Shown in pieces: positions 1-8,135 of a stretch of DNA of 11,071 bases. The stretch's first letter is position 1; each line of letters starts with the position of its first letter. The stretch lies in assembly GCA_964415865.1 (NCBI GenBank), contig CAYQBY010000040.1:1-11071 (forward strand), in the 5' to 3' direction. The notes beneath the pieces were generated by a model. The model saw only the letters and a program-made list of their open reading frames with translations. It did not search any database and was not told where the DNA came from. Position numbers and translations under genes: made by a program. The DNA comes from Thiopontia sp964415865. GTDB lineage: Bacteria > Pseudomonadota > Gammaproteobacteria > GCF-002020875.

Positions 1-42
1 ACACACACTAACTAATTGAGCATATATTTTACGATGCACAAT

Positions 43-81
43 ACGGGAAGTATTTGTAATATATTATGTATTGTTTCCCGT
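43..81. repeat. AT-rich inverted repeat downstream of the lipoprotein gene
   Basis: Seven-base arms ACGGGAA (43-49) and TTCCCGT (75-81) flank an AT-rich loop that contains the perfect ten-base palindrome TAATATATTA (57-66). The repeat begins just beyond the stop codon of the minus-strand lipoprotein gene (TAG, 88-90), so it could be a transcript-end hairpin. Neither side is followed by a clear T-tract, so it is not a classic intrinsic terminator. It could also be a protein-binding dyad. The rest of 1-87 shows no gene and no other signal I can support. Confidence 0.4.
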
Positions 82-87
82 TAAGGT

Positions 88-795
88 CTATATAGGGAGA
101 AGCAGGGTTGTAACCACAGATTGGGCAACACTGGTTATCTGTCGATTCAGGTGGTCTGCGACCAGAATTGCTATCAGGTCCTGATTGGCTGTTGCCCGTC
201 CTATCATGGTGGTTATATGTCGACTACCACTCTGTTTTAGATATGGATATATGTCCACCATCTTCAGGGCAATCTCGAAATTCCGGGCGCTATTATAGAT
301 CTTTTGGGGATCCAGCTGATCAAGCATATAGAGCTCGGTGGTTTCATTGTAGGAGCGCATGGTCATGGAGACCAGTGCAGAGGTAAGGGCAAGCACCCTG
401 TCTCCCTTGTAATCCTTGTCGAAGGTCAGGTGAAGTATCTTATTACCCGTTACCCCTCTAAACTCTGAGAAGTTCCAACGTATCTGTTGGCCAAATATCC
501 GTTTTACGCTGCTCTGGACTGTGTATTGACTCTGCCCTTGGGAACGCCCCCGATTCAACTGCTGAGGATTTGCATTGTAGAGATGGACCATCATCTTTCT
601 CAGTGATTTCAACACCTCTCGCTGACCCAGTTCAGCCACCCTGCTCATATCAGACTTTGCCAACATCTTGACATCGAACTCTCCGCCTCCACTACCAATA
701 TCCTGATAGCGTGTCTGTCCAGGCACACAGCCAATGAGAACCGTCGACAGAGCCACAATCAGCAATAATGGAACAGACAATCGAGGCCTACTCAT
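88..795 (-). CDS. Predicted outer-membrane lipoprotein of unknown function
   Basis: A 235-residue protein. Its N-terminus is a lipoprotein signal: Arg3 and Arg5, a hydrophobic stretch at about 8-21, then the lipobox L-I-G-C with the lipidated cysteine at position 23. The residue after Cys23 is Val, not Asp, which by the usual sorting rule points to the outer membrane. The mature part opens with a Gly-rich linker (about 33-38), continues as a soluble mixed domain, and ends in a hydrophobic segment (about 205-235) that could be amphipathic. No catalytic motif or known family is recognised, so no function is proposed. The ATG at 795 is supported by AAGGA six bases upstream. The gene is divergent from the GST-like gene with 55 bp between starts. 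An inverted repeat lies just downstream. It is certainly a lipoprotein gene; its role is open. Confidence 0.85.
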   Translation of the reverse strand: MSRPRLSVPLLLIVALSTVLIGCVPGQTRYQDIGSGGGEFDVKMLAKSDMSRVAELGQREVLKSLRKMMVHLYNANPQQLNRGRSQGQSQYTVQSSVKRIFGQQIRWNFSEFRGVTGNKILHLTFDKDYKGDRVLALTSALVSMTMRSYNETTELYMLDQLDPQKIYNSARNFEIALKMVDIYPYLKQSGSRHITTMIGRATANQDLIAILVADHLNRQITSVAQSVVTTLLLPI

Positions 796-833
796 TTACA
801 ATCCTTGAAAAGATATTTTCCATAAACATTACC

Positions 834-842
834 GGAGGAGGA
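834..842 (+). promoter_or_regulatory. Strong Shine-Dalgarno site of the GST-like gene
   Basis: GGAGGAGGA ends eight bases before the ATG at 851 and fixes that start. The surrounding 55-bp divergent spacer (796-850) must hold signals for both flanking genes. I find a TTGAAA at 805-810 but no convincing -10 at the right distance, so I call no promoter here. Confidence 0.7.
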
Positions 843-850
843 TACCAAAT

Positions 851-1510
851 ATGGATCTCGAATTGGTCAGTTTCAAGCTCTGCCCCTATGTTCAGCGTGC
901 AGTTATCGCCTTGAAGGAGAAGCAGGTTTCATACAACATAACCTATATCGATCTTGCTGATCCACCAGAGTGGTTTCTGGATATTTCCCCATTAGGTAAG
1001 GTTCCCCTATTGAAGGTAGATGGTGATGTGCTGTTTGAATCTGCTGTGATAAGTGAGTTTATCGATGAGACCACCGAAGGTTCTCTACATCCAGAGGATG
1101 CATTTTTGCGCGCCAAAAATAGAAGCTGGATTGAGTATGCATCATCATGTCTTGAGGTTCTGTTCACCCTAAACACATCGGCAGATGAGGATGAGTTTAA
1201 TGATGCTGTTGAGACTATGAGGGAGCACCTCGGCAGGGTTGAGGATATTATTGAGAACAGCCCATTCTTTAATGGAGACTCTTTTTCCCTGATTGATGCA
1301 GCATTCGCTCCACTATTTATGCGACTCGATCTCCTGGAAAAGCTGGCCTCTGTCACTACATGTGAAAATCTTCCCAAGGTTTGCGCATGGCGGGATCAGT
1401 TAATGCAACGTGGGAGTGTGCAGCAGTCGGTAGTTGAGGAGTTCCCGATGATTTATAAGGGAATGCTGAGAATGAAGGGCGGAGTTGCTGGATCAAGAGT
1501 ATCTGATTAA
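851..1510 (+). CDS. Glutathione S-transferase family protein (SspA/omega-like)
   Basis: A 219-residue cytosolic protein with the two-domain GST layout. The N-terminal thioredoxin-like domain (about 1-75) carries the motif C-P-Y-V-Q-R with Cys11 in the position used by cysteine-type (omega/beta-like) GSTs. It also has the cis-proline context K-V-P-L-L (Val51-Pro52) and the glutathione-contact pair Glu63-Ser64. The all-helical C-terminal domain (about 85-205) has the conserved capping-box-like segment around S-L-I-D-A-A-F-A-P. Length matches the family (about 200-220). Proteins of this type can act in glutathione-dependent thiol chemistry. A relative, SspA, instead binds RNA polymerase, but SspA usually lacks this cysteine, so a thiol enzyme is more likely. 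The substrate cannot be inferred. The start is supported by the strong GGAGGAGGA site. The TAA stop (1508-1510) overlaps the convergent ABC ATPase stop. Confidence 0.85.
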   Translation: MDLELVSFKLCPYVQRAVIALKEKQVSYNITYIDLADPPEWFLDISPLGKVPLLKVDGDVLFESAVISEFIDETTEGSLHPEDAFLRAKNRSWIEYASSCLEVLFTLNTSADEDEFNDAVETMREHLGRVEDIIENSPFFNGDSFSLIDAAFAPLFMRLDLLEKLASVTTCENLPKVCAWRDQLMQRGSVQQSVVEEFPMIYKGMLRMKGGVAGSRVSD

Positions 1511-3540
1511 GTAATCTCATCAACCAGCAGGCAGGAGACACGGTGTCTCTCATCAATCTTCCTGTGAACCGGCACCTCACTACTGCAACGTGCTACCGCC
1601 TGTGGGCAGCGCGGATGAAATGGACACCCTAATGGAGGGTTGGTTGATGAGGCCTGATCACCCTCCAGGCGAATAACCTCACGCCCACTCTCCTTCTCAA
1701 TAAGAGGAACTGCCGAGAGCAGTGCCTGGGTATATGGGTGAAGTGGTTGTGTCATCACCTCCTCCACCGTCCCATACTCTACTATCTTGCCTAGATACAT
1801 AACCGCAACCTCCTGGGCAAACCAGGAGACAACCGAGAGGTTATGGGTAATGAATAGATAAGAGATACCCTGTTGCTGCTGGAGCCTGCGCAATAGATTC
1901 AGAATCTGTGCCTGAACCGAGACATCCAGTGCACTGGTTGGTTCATCACAGACTATCAGACGGGGATTAACCGCAAGTGCTCGTGCAATGGCAATCCTCT
2001 GGCGTTGGCCACCAGAAAATTCGTGCGGATAGCGTCCAGCCATATCTGCAGCAAGACCAACCTCTTCCAGAAGCTCTCCCACCCTTTGCTGACTACTCTC
2101 CCCCAACAGAGAATCCATCCCCTCGCCAATAATATCCGCCACCATCATGCGTGGATTCATCGATGCATAGGGATCCTGAAAAATCATCTGAAAGTCTGAA
2201 CGAATTTTTCTCAGTTCATCTCCCTCCAGGGATCGAAGATCAACCTGATCGAAAGTTATGGTGCCCTCAGTGGCATCAAGAAGACGCAGAATTGACTTGC
2301 CTACCGTGGTCTTGCCACAGCCAGACTCCCCAACCAGGGCTACCGTTCTGCCAGCACTAATTGATAGATCCACCCCATCTACGGCTTTCACATGGCCAGC
2401 AGTCCTGTGGAAGAACCCTTTTTTTACCGGGAAGTGAACCTTCAACCCCTCCACCTGCAGGAGTGAAGATGCATTGTCACTGTTCTTAACCGAATGATAT
2501 GGTTCAGCAGCACTCTGCGCACCACGGCTCTCTTTATCTATCTGCTCCAACTCAGGATCAAACAGGTGACAGCGGACAGCCTGCCCCTTGCTGGTTGGAA
2601 ACCACCTTGGAGAGCTCTCGGCACAGAGATCCCAGCCACGGTCACAACGATTATGAAAACGGCACCCTCTAAATTCCTGGGTCAATACCGGAACAGTTCC
2701 ATGCAGCATGGAGAGAGGCTGACTGCGTTTGCGGCTATCCGGGATAGCATCAAACAGTCTGCGGGTGTATGGGTGGCTGGGGTTGGCGAAGAATGGCTCG
2801 CGTGGTGCCTGTTCTATAAGTTGACCGGCGTACATTACTGCAACACGGTCAGCCATCTCTGCCACTACCCCAAGGTCATGGGTAATTAGCAGAATCGCCA
2901 TTCCCCGCTCCTTCTGCAGGCGCCGCAACAACTCGAGAATCTGTGCCTGAATCGTCACATCAAGTGCAGTGGTAGGCTCATCAGCAATCAACAGGTCAGG
3001 CTCTGCCGCCAGCGCTATGGCGATCATGACTCGCTGCTTCATCCCCCCTGAGAGTTGATGTGGGTAGGCATCAATCCTCTCTGCTGGATCAGGCAGTCCG
3101 ACATCCCCCAATAGCTCAATTACCCGTTTGCGCTGCTCTACTCCGGTGATACCAAAATGGTGCTGCAATACCTCTCCCACCTGATCTCCTACACTCAGCA
3201 CCGGATTAAGCGAGGTCATCGGCTCCTGAAAGATCATTGAGATGCGTCTGCCGCGAATCTTCCGCATCTCACGCTCGGGAAGATCTAACAGACTCTCTCC
3301 ATCCAGCAGAATCTCGCCGCGCAGACGATCCAGCTGAACCTCTGGCAGTAGCTGCATAATGGAGAGTGCGGTGATTGATTTGCCACAACCAGATTCTCCC
3401 AACAGGGCGAAGGTCTCACCCTTGCGAATCTCCAGAGAGACTCCATCAACCGCCCGTGCAGCACCATGCCTGGTTGAGAACCATGTCTGTAGCTCTGAGA
3501 GCTTAAGCAGAAGGGCATTATGAGACGAGGCCTGACTCAT
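1507..3540 (-). CDS. Fused double ATPase of a peptide/opine-type ABC importer (YejF/GsiA-like)
   Basis: A 677-residue protein with two complete nucleotide-binding domains in tandem, the last gene of the operon. It would hydrolyse ATP on the cytoplasmic face to drive import. Half 1: Walker A G-E-S-G-C-G-K-S (48-55), Q-loop Gln105, signature L-S-G-G-M-K-Q-R (163-170), Walker B ending Asp187-Glu188, His221. Half 2: Walker A 404-411, Q-loop Gln455, signature F-S-G-G-Q-R-Q-R (508-515), Walker B ending Asp532-Glu533, His566. Both halves look active. Each is followed by an oligopeptide-type C-terminal extension with four cysteines: Cys293/299/306/324 and Cys639/645/652/670. In Dpp/Opp systems the halves are separate D and F proteins; fusion is known in YejF and GsiA. 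It is longer than E. coli YejF (about 530). The ATG overlaps the TAA of the upstream permease by one base (TAATG). The substrate is probably a short peptide, not shown by sequence. Confidence 0.95.
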   Translation of the reverse strand: MSQASSHNALLLKLSELQTWFSTRHGAARAVDGVSLEIRKGETFALLGESGCGKSITALSIMQLLPEVQLDRLRGEILLDGESLLDLPEREMRKIRGRRISMIFQEPMTSLNPVLSVGDQVGEVLQHHFGITGVEQRKRVIELLGDVGLPDPAERIDAYPHQLSGGMKQRVMIAIALAAEPDLLIADEPTTALDVTIQAQILELLRRLQKERGMAILLITHDLGVVAEMADRVAVMYAGQLIEQAPREPFFANPSHPYTRRLFDAIPDSRKRSQPLSMLHGTVPVLTQEFRGCRFHNRCDRGWDLCAESSPRWFPTSKGQAVRCHLFDPELEQIDKESRGAQSAAEPYHSVKNSDNASSLLQVEGLKVHFPVKKGFFHRTAGHVKAVDGVDLSISAGRTVALVGESGCGKTTVGKSILRLLDATEGTITFDQVDLRSLEGDELRKIRSDFQMIFQDPYASMNPRMMVADIIGEGMDSLLGESSQQRVGELLEEVGLAADMAGRYPHEFSGGQRQRIAIARALAVNPRLIVCDEPTSALDVSVQAQILNLLRRLQQQQGISYLFITHNLSVVSWFAQEVAVMYLGKIVEYGTVEEVMTQPLHPYTQALLSAVPLIEKESGREVIRLEGDQASSTNPPLGCPFHPRCPQAVARCSSEVPVHRKIDERHRVSCLLVDEIT

Positions 3541-4976
3541 TACCTGCCTCTCTGCAGGCGTGGATCAAACGCCTCTCGCACCACATCCGAAAAGAGATTT
3601 GCTGCCAGCACCATGGTAAACATAAAGAGAAAAGAGGCGAGCAGGGTCCACCAGACTACTGGCTCTCTTGCCATCTCCAGACGGGCACCATTGATCATAT
3701 TGCCCCAGCTATACATGGTGGGATCAACCCCCACCCCTACGTAGGAGAGTACTGCCTCGGCCAATACCAGGCCGCTGAAATCGAGCACCACAGAGATCAG
3801 CACCACATGCATCACGTTGGGGAGTATATGACGAGTAATAATCCGCAGATTCTTCACTCCGAAGGCATGGGCCGCTGTGATGTAATCCATCTCTCGCAGT
3901 TTCAGGGTCTCTCCACGCAACAGTCGACAGAGCCCGGTCCAGCTGGTTACCCCGAGGATAATACAGAGAAAGAGCAGTCTCAGATCGGCACGCTCCTCAG
4001 TAGTCTCGAACAGAGCCGCATTATTGTCTATATAGACCTGAATCATCAGGATGGCTGCTGCAATCAGTAACACCCCTGGAATAGAGTTCAGGGTAGTGTA
4101 GGTGTACTGGATCGCGTCATCGATCCAGCCCCGATAGAATCCAGCCATGATCCCCAACAGAATCGCAAATGGCAGCATGATCAGGGTGGTCAGGGTACCA
4201 ATCACCAGTCCTGTACGGATACTTTTAACCGCCTGATAGAAGACATCCTGACCCACCTTGTCGGTGCCGAGAATATGGTATTTAACCCCTACCTGGATAG
4301 AGAGCATAACCAGTAGCGAGACAACCGCAGTCACCAATAAAATCGTTCTCCATGGGGTTGGGGTCTCCCCTCTTGCAACATCCACCACCCACCGTACGGA
4401 GGAGCGGTCACTCCGCTTCCTGCTGACCAATAGTGCCAGCAGCAACCCGATTCCAATCCAGAGTAGAACCCCTTTTACACTACCCAGCATAAAGTTATCA
4501 AACAGATCATCACCACGCTGTTGCGGATCATCCAGATGGGCACCACCGGTTTTTAGCCGGGGGAAATCACGTACAGCTTCGCCGCCCGGACTCTCCACCA
4601 TCTCCCGCACATAGAGATGGGTGGCCAGTGGTGATGAGTAGCTTTTTTCACTATTCTCTCGTAGCCCTCCAACTGTCCAGTCAAGCAGAGTTCGTGCCTC
4701 TACTGCATAGTGCATCTCCTCTCCCGGCTCACTCTGTTCCAGTGCAGGACGGTAGTGAATGGAGTCCATCAGCCCTATCACCACATATACCAACAGAACC
4801 ACCAGAGACCCCATGGCCAGACGGCTCTTTGCCACCCGGTGCCATGACTCCAGCAGATGTGGATGTTTGCGGGTATGGGCGACCCCAAGAAAGATAACCG
4901 CAACCAACAACCAGATCAGCATGTCGGTCCAGAGAAAGAGTGGCTTGCCCCCCATCCAGGCGTATATATCAGCCAT
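3540..4976 (-). CDS. ABC importer permease, DppC/YejE type, with a long N-terminal extension
   Basis: A 478-residue inner-membrane protein. Numbering here counts from the GTG one codon upstream. The core resembles DppC/OppC: it begins at H-I-L-G-T-D-K-V-G-Q-D-V (235-246), carries the EAA coupling loop that contacts the ATPase (about 361-387, ending H-I-L-P-N), and ends in the family C-terminus around 461-475. Before this core lie about 230 extra residues: helices at about 17-34 and 53-72, a soluble, charged loop of about 90 residues (73-165), and helices at about 166-186 and 211-230. Typical DppC proteins are about 300 residues with six helices; this one has about nine or ten. The ATG at 4976 forms TGATG with the stop of the upstream permease. 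A GTG one codon earlier (4979) is the alternative start. The extension is an integral part of the frame, with no stop or frameshift. Confidence 0.92.
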   Translation of the reverse strand: MADIYAWMGGKPLFLWTDMLIWLLVAVIFLGVAHTRKHPHLLESWHRVAKSRLAMGSLVVLLVYVVIGLMDSIHYRPALEQSEPGEEMHYAVEARTLLDWTVGGLRENSEKSYSSPLATHLYVREMVESPGGEAVRDFPRLKTGGAHLDDPQQRGDDLFDNFMLGSVKGVLLWIGIGLLLALLVSRKRSDRSSVRWVVDVARGETPTPWRTILLVTAVVSLLVMLSIQVGVKYHILGTDKVGQDVFYQAVKSIRTGLVIGTLTTLIMLPFAILLGIMAGFYRGWIDDAIQYTYTTLNSIPGVLLIAAAILMIQVYIDNNAALFETTEERADLRLLFLCIILGVTSWTGLCRLLRGETLKLREMDYITAAHAFGVKNLRIITRHILPNVMHVVLISVVLDFSGLVLAEAVLSYVGVGVDPTMYSWGNMINGARLEMAREPVVWWTLLASFLFMFTMVLAANLFSDVVREAFDPRLQRGR

Positions 4977-5953
4977 CACGACAATCTCACTCGTGGATCA
5001 ACCAGGGTATAGGAGAGATCAGTCAGTAGTAGTCCAATAATGTAAAGCACCGCACCAAGAAACACCATTGCACGAACAATGGCAAAATCCTGGGCGTTGA
5101 TTGCCTCGATGGTATAGCTGCCAAGCCCGGGGATCCCAAAAAATGACTCCGTAATCAGGCTTCCCATAAAGAGCAGCGGCAGAACTACCACAGCACCAGT
5201 CAGGATAGGAATCATCGCATTCCTCAACACATGGTGGAACAGCACCCTGGATTCCGGCAACCCCTTGGCACGGGCGGTACGGACATAATCCTTCCCCATC
5301 TCCTCAAGAAAAATGGTGCGATACCATCTGGTTCCAGAGCCAATACCCGATATCACCCCTATTGCTACCGGCAGGATGATGAAGCGGAAGGCATCCAACC
5401 CACCCTCATAACCGGATATCGGAACCAGGTGCATCAACTTACCAACCACAAACTGACCACCAATAATATAGAAGAGACCGGATATCGACATCAACACAAC
5501 CGTTAATACCACCCCAGAGAGATCAAGATAGGTGGCACGAAAAAAGACCATTAGCATGGCAAAGGTAATATTGGTGAAGAGACCTATCATAAAGATGGGA
5601 ACAGCTATTGCCAGACTTGGCCACATACGCTGCTTTATATCACCCCCAATATTGCGTCCATCATCTGCCACCCCAAAATCAAAACGGAAGAGCTTGATGG
5701 ATTCGGAGACAATCAATGTCTCTGTTAATTTATCACCACCTGATGCTGACTCATTCCAAAGCAGTGGACGATCATATCCCCGCTCCTGCTTCCAGTTTTC
5801 TATTGCCTCCTCGGTTACATGTTTCATCCCCAGATGCATTCGCGCCATGTCATCAGGTGTGTTGACCACGAAAAAGAGAAAGAAGGTAATGAGGTTAACC
5901 CCAACCAGAATCGGGAAGGCATAGAGAATACGGCGCAGGATATAGTTAACCAT
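4976..5953 (-). CDS. ABC importer permease, DppB/YejB type
   Basis: A 325-residue inner-membrane protein that would pair with the downstream DppC-type permease to form the translocation pore. The start (M-V-N-Y-I-L-R-R-I-L) is typical of DppB proteins. Membrane helices lie at about 9-30, 114-136, 147-171, 188-206, 251-273 and 296-313, the expected six. The EAA coupling loop is at about 218-246 (around K-D-Y-V-R-T-A-R-A-K-G and H-H-V-L-R-N). The periplasmic loop after helix 1 (about 31-113) includes W-K-Q-E-R-G-Y-D-R-P-L, matching the family pattern. Length is normal. The ATG at 5953 overlaps the end of the binding-protein gene by eight bases, and an AGGAGA site lies inside that gene's last codons, so translation is probably coupled. 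Confidence 0.95.
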   Translation of the reverse strand: MVNYILRRILYAFPILVGVNLITFFLFFVVNTPDDMARMHLGMKHVTEEAIENWKQERGYDRPLLWNESASGGDKLTETLIVSESIKLFRFDFGVADDGRNIGGDIKQRMWPSLAIAVPIFMIGLFTNITFAMLMVFFRATYLDLSGVVLTVVLMSISGLFYIIGGQFVVGKLMHLVPISGYEGGLDAFRFIILPVAIGVISGIGSGTRWYRTIFLEEMGKDYVRTARAKGLPESRVLFHHVLRNAMIPILTGAVVVLPLLFMGSLITESFFGIPGLGSYTIEAINAQDFAIVRAMVFLGAVLYIIGLLLTDLSYTLVDPRVRLS

Positions 5954-8135
5954 TGCTGTTCTCCTGCGCCCTCAGAGAAGAGTGCTCTTTACGGCGAATA
6001 CCCAGCCATGCCGGTACAATCATAATCAATAACAGCAGTCCACCACCCCATAGCGGCCAGAGCACCGGACGGTTCCACTCCTTACGCAGACCAGCTCGCT
6101 CAAGCTGATCAACCCGGACATATTTCAATGTGTTGTTAGCCATTAGATTTGGTTTCGTATTCTGATACCAGCGGTGGTAGAGACCAAAATTCTTTGGATG
6201 AAATCCCCAGACCCACGGTGCATCATGCTGTAGCAGTGACACCATCCTGTTAATTATCTGCTGACGCTGAGGACTGTTTCCCATGTTCTTCATCTGCTCA
6301 AAGAGAATATTGAACTCAGGGTTATCATAGTTGGATGCATTCTCCCCACTCTTGCCAACCTTGGCATTGGGGCCATACAACAAAAACAGGAAGTTCTCTG
6401 GATCTGGGTAGTCTGCGTTCCATCCCCAGAGATAGATCTGGGCGCTGCCATTGAGAATCTTGTCCTGAAAGCGGTTGTAGTCGGTATTGCGAATCACCAA
6501 CTGCAGATCTATCTTTTCAAACTGTTTGCGATACCAGTCCATTCGCGCCTTGTCATCGGGGCCGCTGGCAGTTACATCAAAGTAGAGAGTTAAGGGCTTA
6601 CCTGTCTCCTGGTCACGCCCTTTTGGATAACCTGCCTCAGCAAGCAGCTTTTTGGCATCATCCAGTGAGCGTCGTTTGGGCTTGCCATTTTTCCATTGGT
6701 ATACCAGTGAATTGACCCCTGCCTCTCCATCCTGATGCCCAAAAATGCCCGCAGGTAGTGGCCCTTGGGCAGGAATACCCCGTCCATTGGCAAAGATAGA
6801 GATGTACTCCTCGTAATCCACTGCTATGGAGATCGCCTGGCGCAGTTTTCTGGCCTGTTCACTATCCCCTCCAATAACTGGATCCACCATATTGAACCCC
6901 ATATAGAAAATTGAGGTTGAGACTGATGTCTGCAGACGCATTCCCTGCTTTTCCATCTCCGTGCTCAACTCTGCCTCACCAGCTGCAGAGAACTGTACTG
7001 CCTGATCAAAGCTGTCCGAGCTGATTCCTGATGAGTCATAGTACCCCTGCAGAAACTTGTTCCAGTAGGGTATGGTCTCTTTTTCCAGACTGAACTCAAT
7101 TCGATCGAGAAAAGGGAGTAGTTTTCCTGCATCTGCCAGCAGGCCATTGCCATAATCCTCCGCCTCACCATCAACAGGATAGTTCTCAGCATGGTAGTTG
7201 GGGTTACGCTCCAGAACCATCTTGCGGTTGGGGTTATTTACCGTCAGCATGAACGGTCCGGTTCCAACTGGATACCAGTCGAGGGTAATATTTCTCTCCT
7301 GCAACATCGGTTGGGAGTGAAAACGATCAGCCTCCCACGGCATGGGGGCAAAAAACGGCATCGCCAGCCAGTAGAGAAACTGTGGATATTTGCCATTTAC
7401 CTTGATGCGATAGGTTTGCTCATCCACCACCTCTACCCCACCCAGTGCAAAATTTCGCAAATCCAGCCAACCATCAGGATGATTCTCTTTGGCCTCCTTC
7501 AACCGATCTCGCAACTCACCAAGACCAACAATATGCTCTTGCATCAGACCGAAGATTGGGGAGTGAAGTGATGGGTGAGCCAACCGTTTTATCTGGTAGA
7601 CATAATCTGCAGCTGTCAGTAGCCGAGAATCACTCTGTGCAAAATCAGATATCCTCTCTACTCCAGAGAGCTCGCTCTCAGTGAGGTTGCCGTAACGCAT
7701 CTCACCGTTCTCACCCTTAACAAATGCGGGATGAGGCTGGTAACGGACTCCATTTTTTAGTGAGATCTCGTAGATGGAGTAGGCAATTTTCTCCGCATTC
7801 ACATCAGTTGTAAGTTCATTACCACTCTGGTCCAGATAGGTAACCTGCGGCATCTCTGATGCACTGAGTGGCTCCAGTTGATATGGCCGCTTTAGATAAT
7901 GGTATTGCAGCGGAGGTTCATATATCTGCCCGATAAAGGTGTACTCATTGGAGCTGTAAGAGCGTGCCGGATCGAGATGTTTAGGACGTCCAGAAAATGA
8001 TGAGTAGAGCACCTGCTCCTCCGCACCCTCTTGAGGGTATGGATTGTTCCAGTTTGCCTGAACGGTAAAGGAGAGCAGCAATCCACACAGGATGGCAGAC
8101 AATTCCCCTCTTTTTACCTTGTTACTCCTCACCAT
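5946..8135 (-). CDS. Peptide-type ABC substrate-binding protein (SBP family 5) with a C-terminal membrane anchor
   Basis: A 729-residue protein, first gene of the importer operon. From the ATG at 8135 it has a Sec-type signal peptide: Lys/Arg at 3-9, hydrophobic core about 12-25, likely cleavage after V-Q-A (residue 27). The body matches family 5 (DppA/OppA/YejA-like) solute-binding proteins: F-S-G-R-P-K-H-L-D-P-A-R-S-Y near the start, a K-K-L-L-A-E-A-G-Y-P-K-G segment in the second half, and W-G-W-N-A-D-Y-P-D-P-E-N-F near the end. Unusually, the last 41 residues contain a hydrophobic helix (about 693-713) followed by R-R-K and a polar tail of about 13 residues, as in a single-pass anchor. 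E. coli YejA and DppA lack this. The frame stays open to a GTG at 8342, but that would overlap fabI and hide the signal peptide. No strong ribosome site precedes 8135; GTG 8132 is possible. The ligand is not determinable. Confidence 0.9.
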   Translation of the reverse strand: MVRSNKVKRGELSAILCGLLLSFTVQANWNNPYPQEGAEEQVLYSSFSGRPKHLDPARSYSSNEYTFIGQIYEPPLQYHYLKRPYQLEPLSASEMPQVTYLDQSGNELTTDVNAEKIAYSIYEISLKNGVRYQPHPAFVKGENGEMRYGNLTESELSGVERISDFAQSDSRLLTAADYVYQIKRLAHPSLHSPIFGLMQEHIVGLGELRDRLKEAKENHPDGWLDLRNFALGGVEVVDEQTYRIKVNGKYPQFLYWLAMPFFAPMPWEADRFHSQPMLQERNITLDWYPVGTGPFMLTVNNPNRKMVLERNPNYHAENYPVDGEAEDYGNGLLADAGKLLPFLDRIEFSLEKETIPYWNKFLQGYYDSSGISSDSFDQAVQFSAAGEAELSTEMEKQGMRLQTSVSTSIFYMGFNMVDPVIGGDSEQARKLRQAISIAVDYEEYISIFANGRGIPAQGPLPAGIFGHQDGEAGVNSLVYQWKNGKPKRRSLDDAKKLLAEAGYPKGRDQETGKPLTLYFDVTASGPDDKARMDWYRKQFEKIDLQLVIRNTDYNRFQDKILNGSAQIYLWGWNADYPDPENFLFLLYGPNAKVGKSGENASNYDNPEFNILFEQMKNMGNSPQRQQIINRMVSLLQHDAPWVWGFHPKNFGLYHRWYQNTKPNLMANNTLKYVRVDQLERAGLRKEWNRPVLWPLWGGGLLLLIMIVPAWLGIRRKEHSSLRAQENSNG

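Noticed and set aside
943..1377. 144-codon minus-strand frame opposite the GST-like gene
   Set aside because: It is Ser/Arg/Asn-rich with no recognisable domain, and lies wholly opposite a well-supported gene.
2494..2889. Plus-strand open frames of 60-204 codons inside the ABC and ppiD genes (for example this one, 9390-10004 and 7191-7571)
   Set aside because: They are antisense to strongly supported genes, have unordered composition and no family resemblance, and lack ribosome sites.
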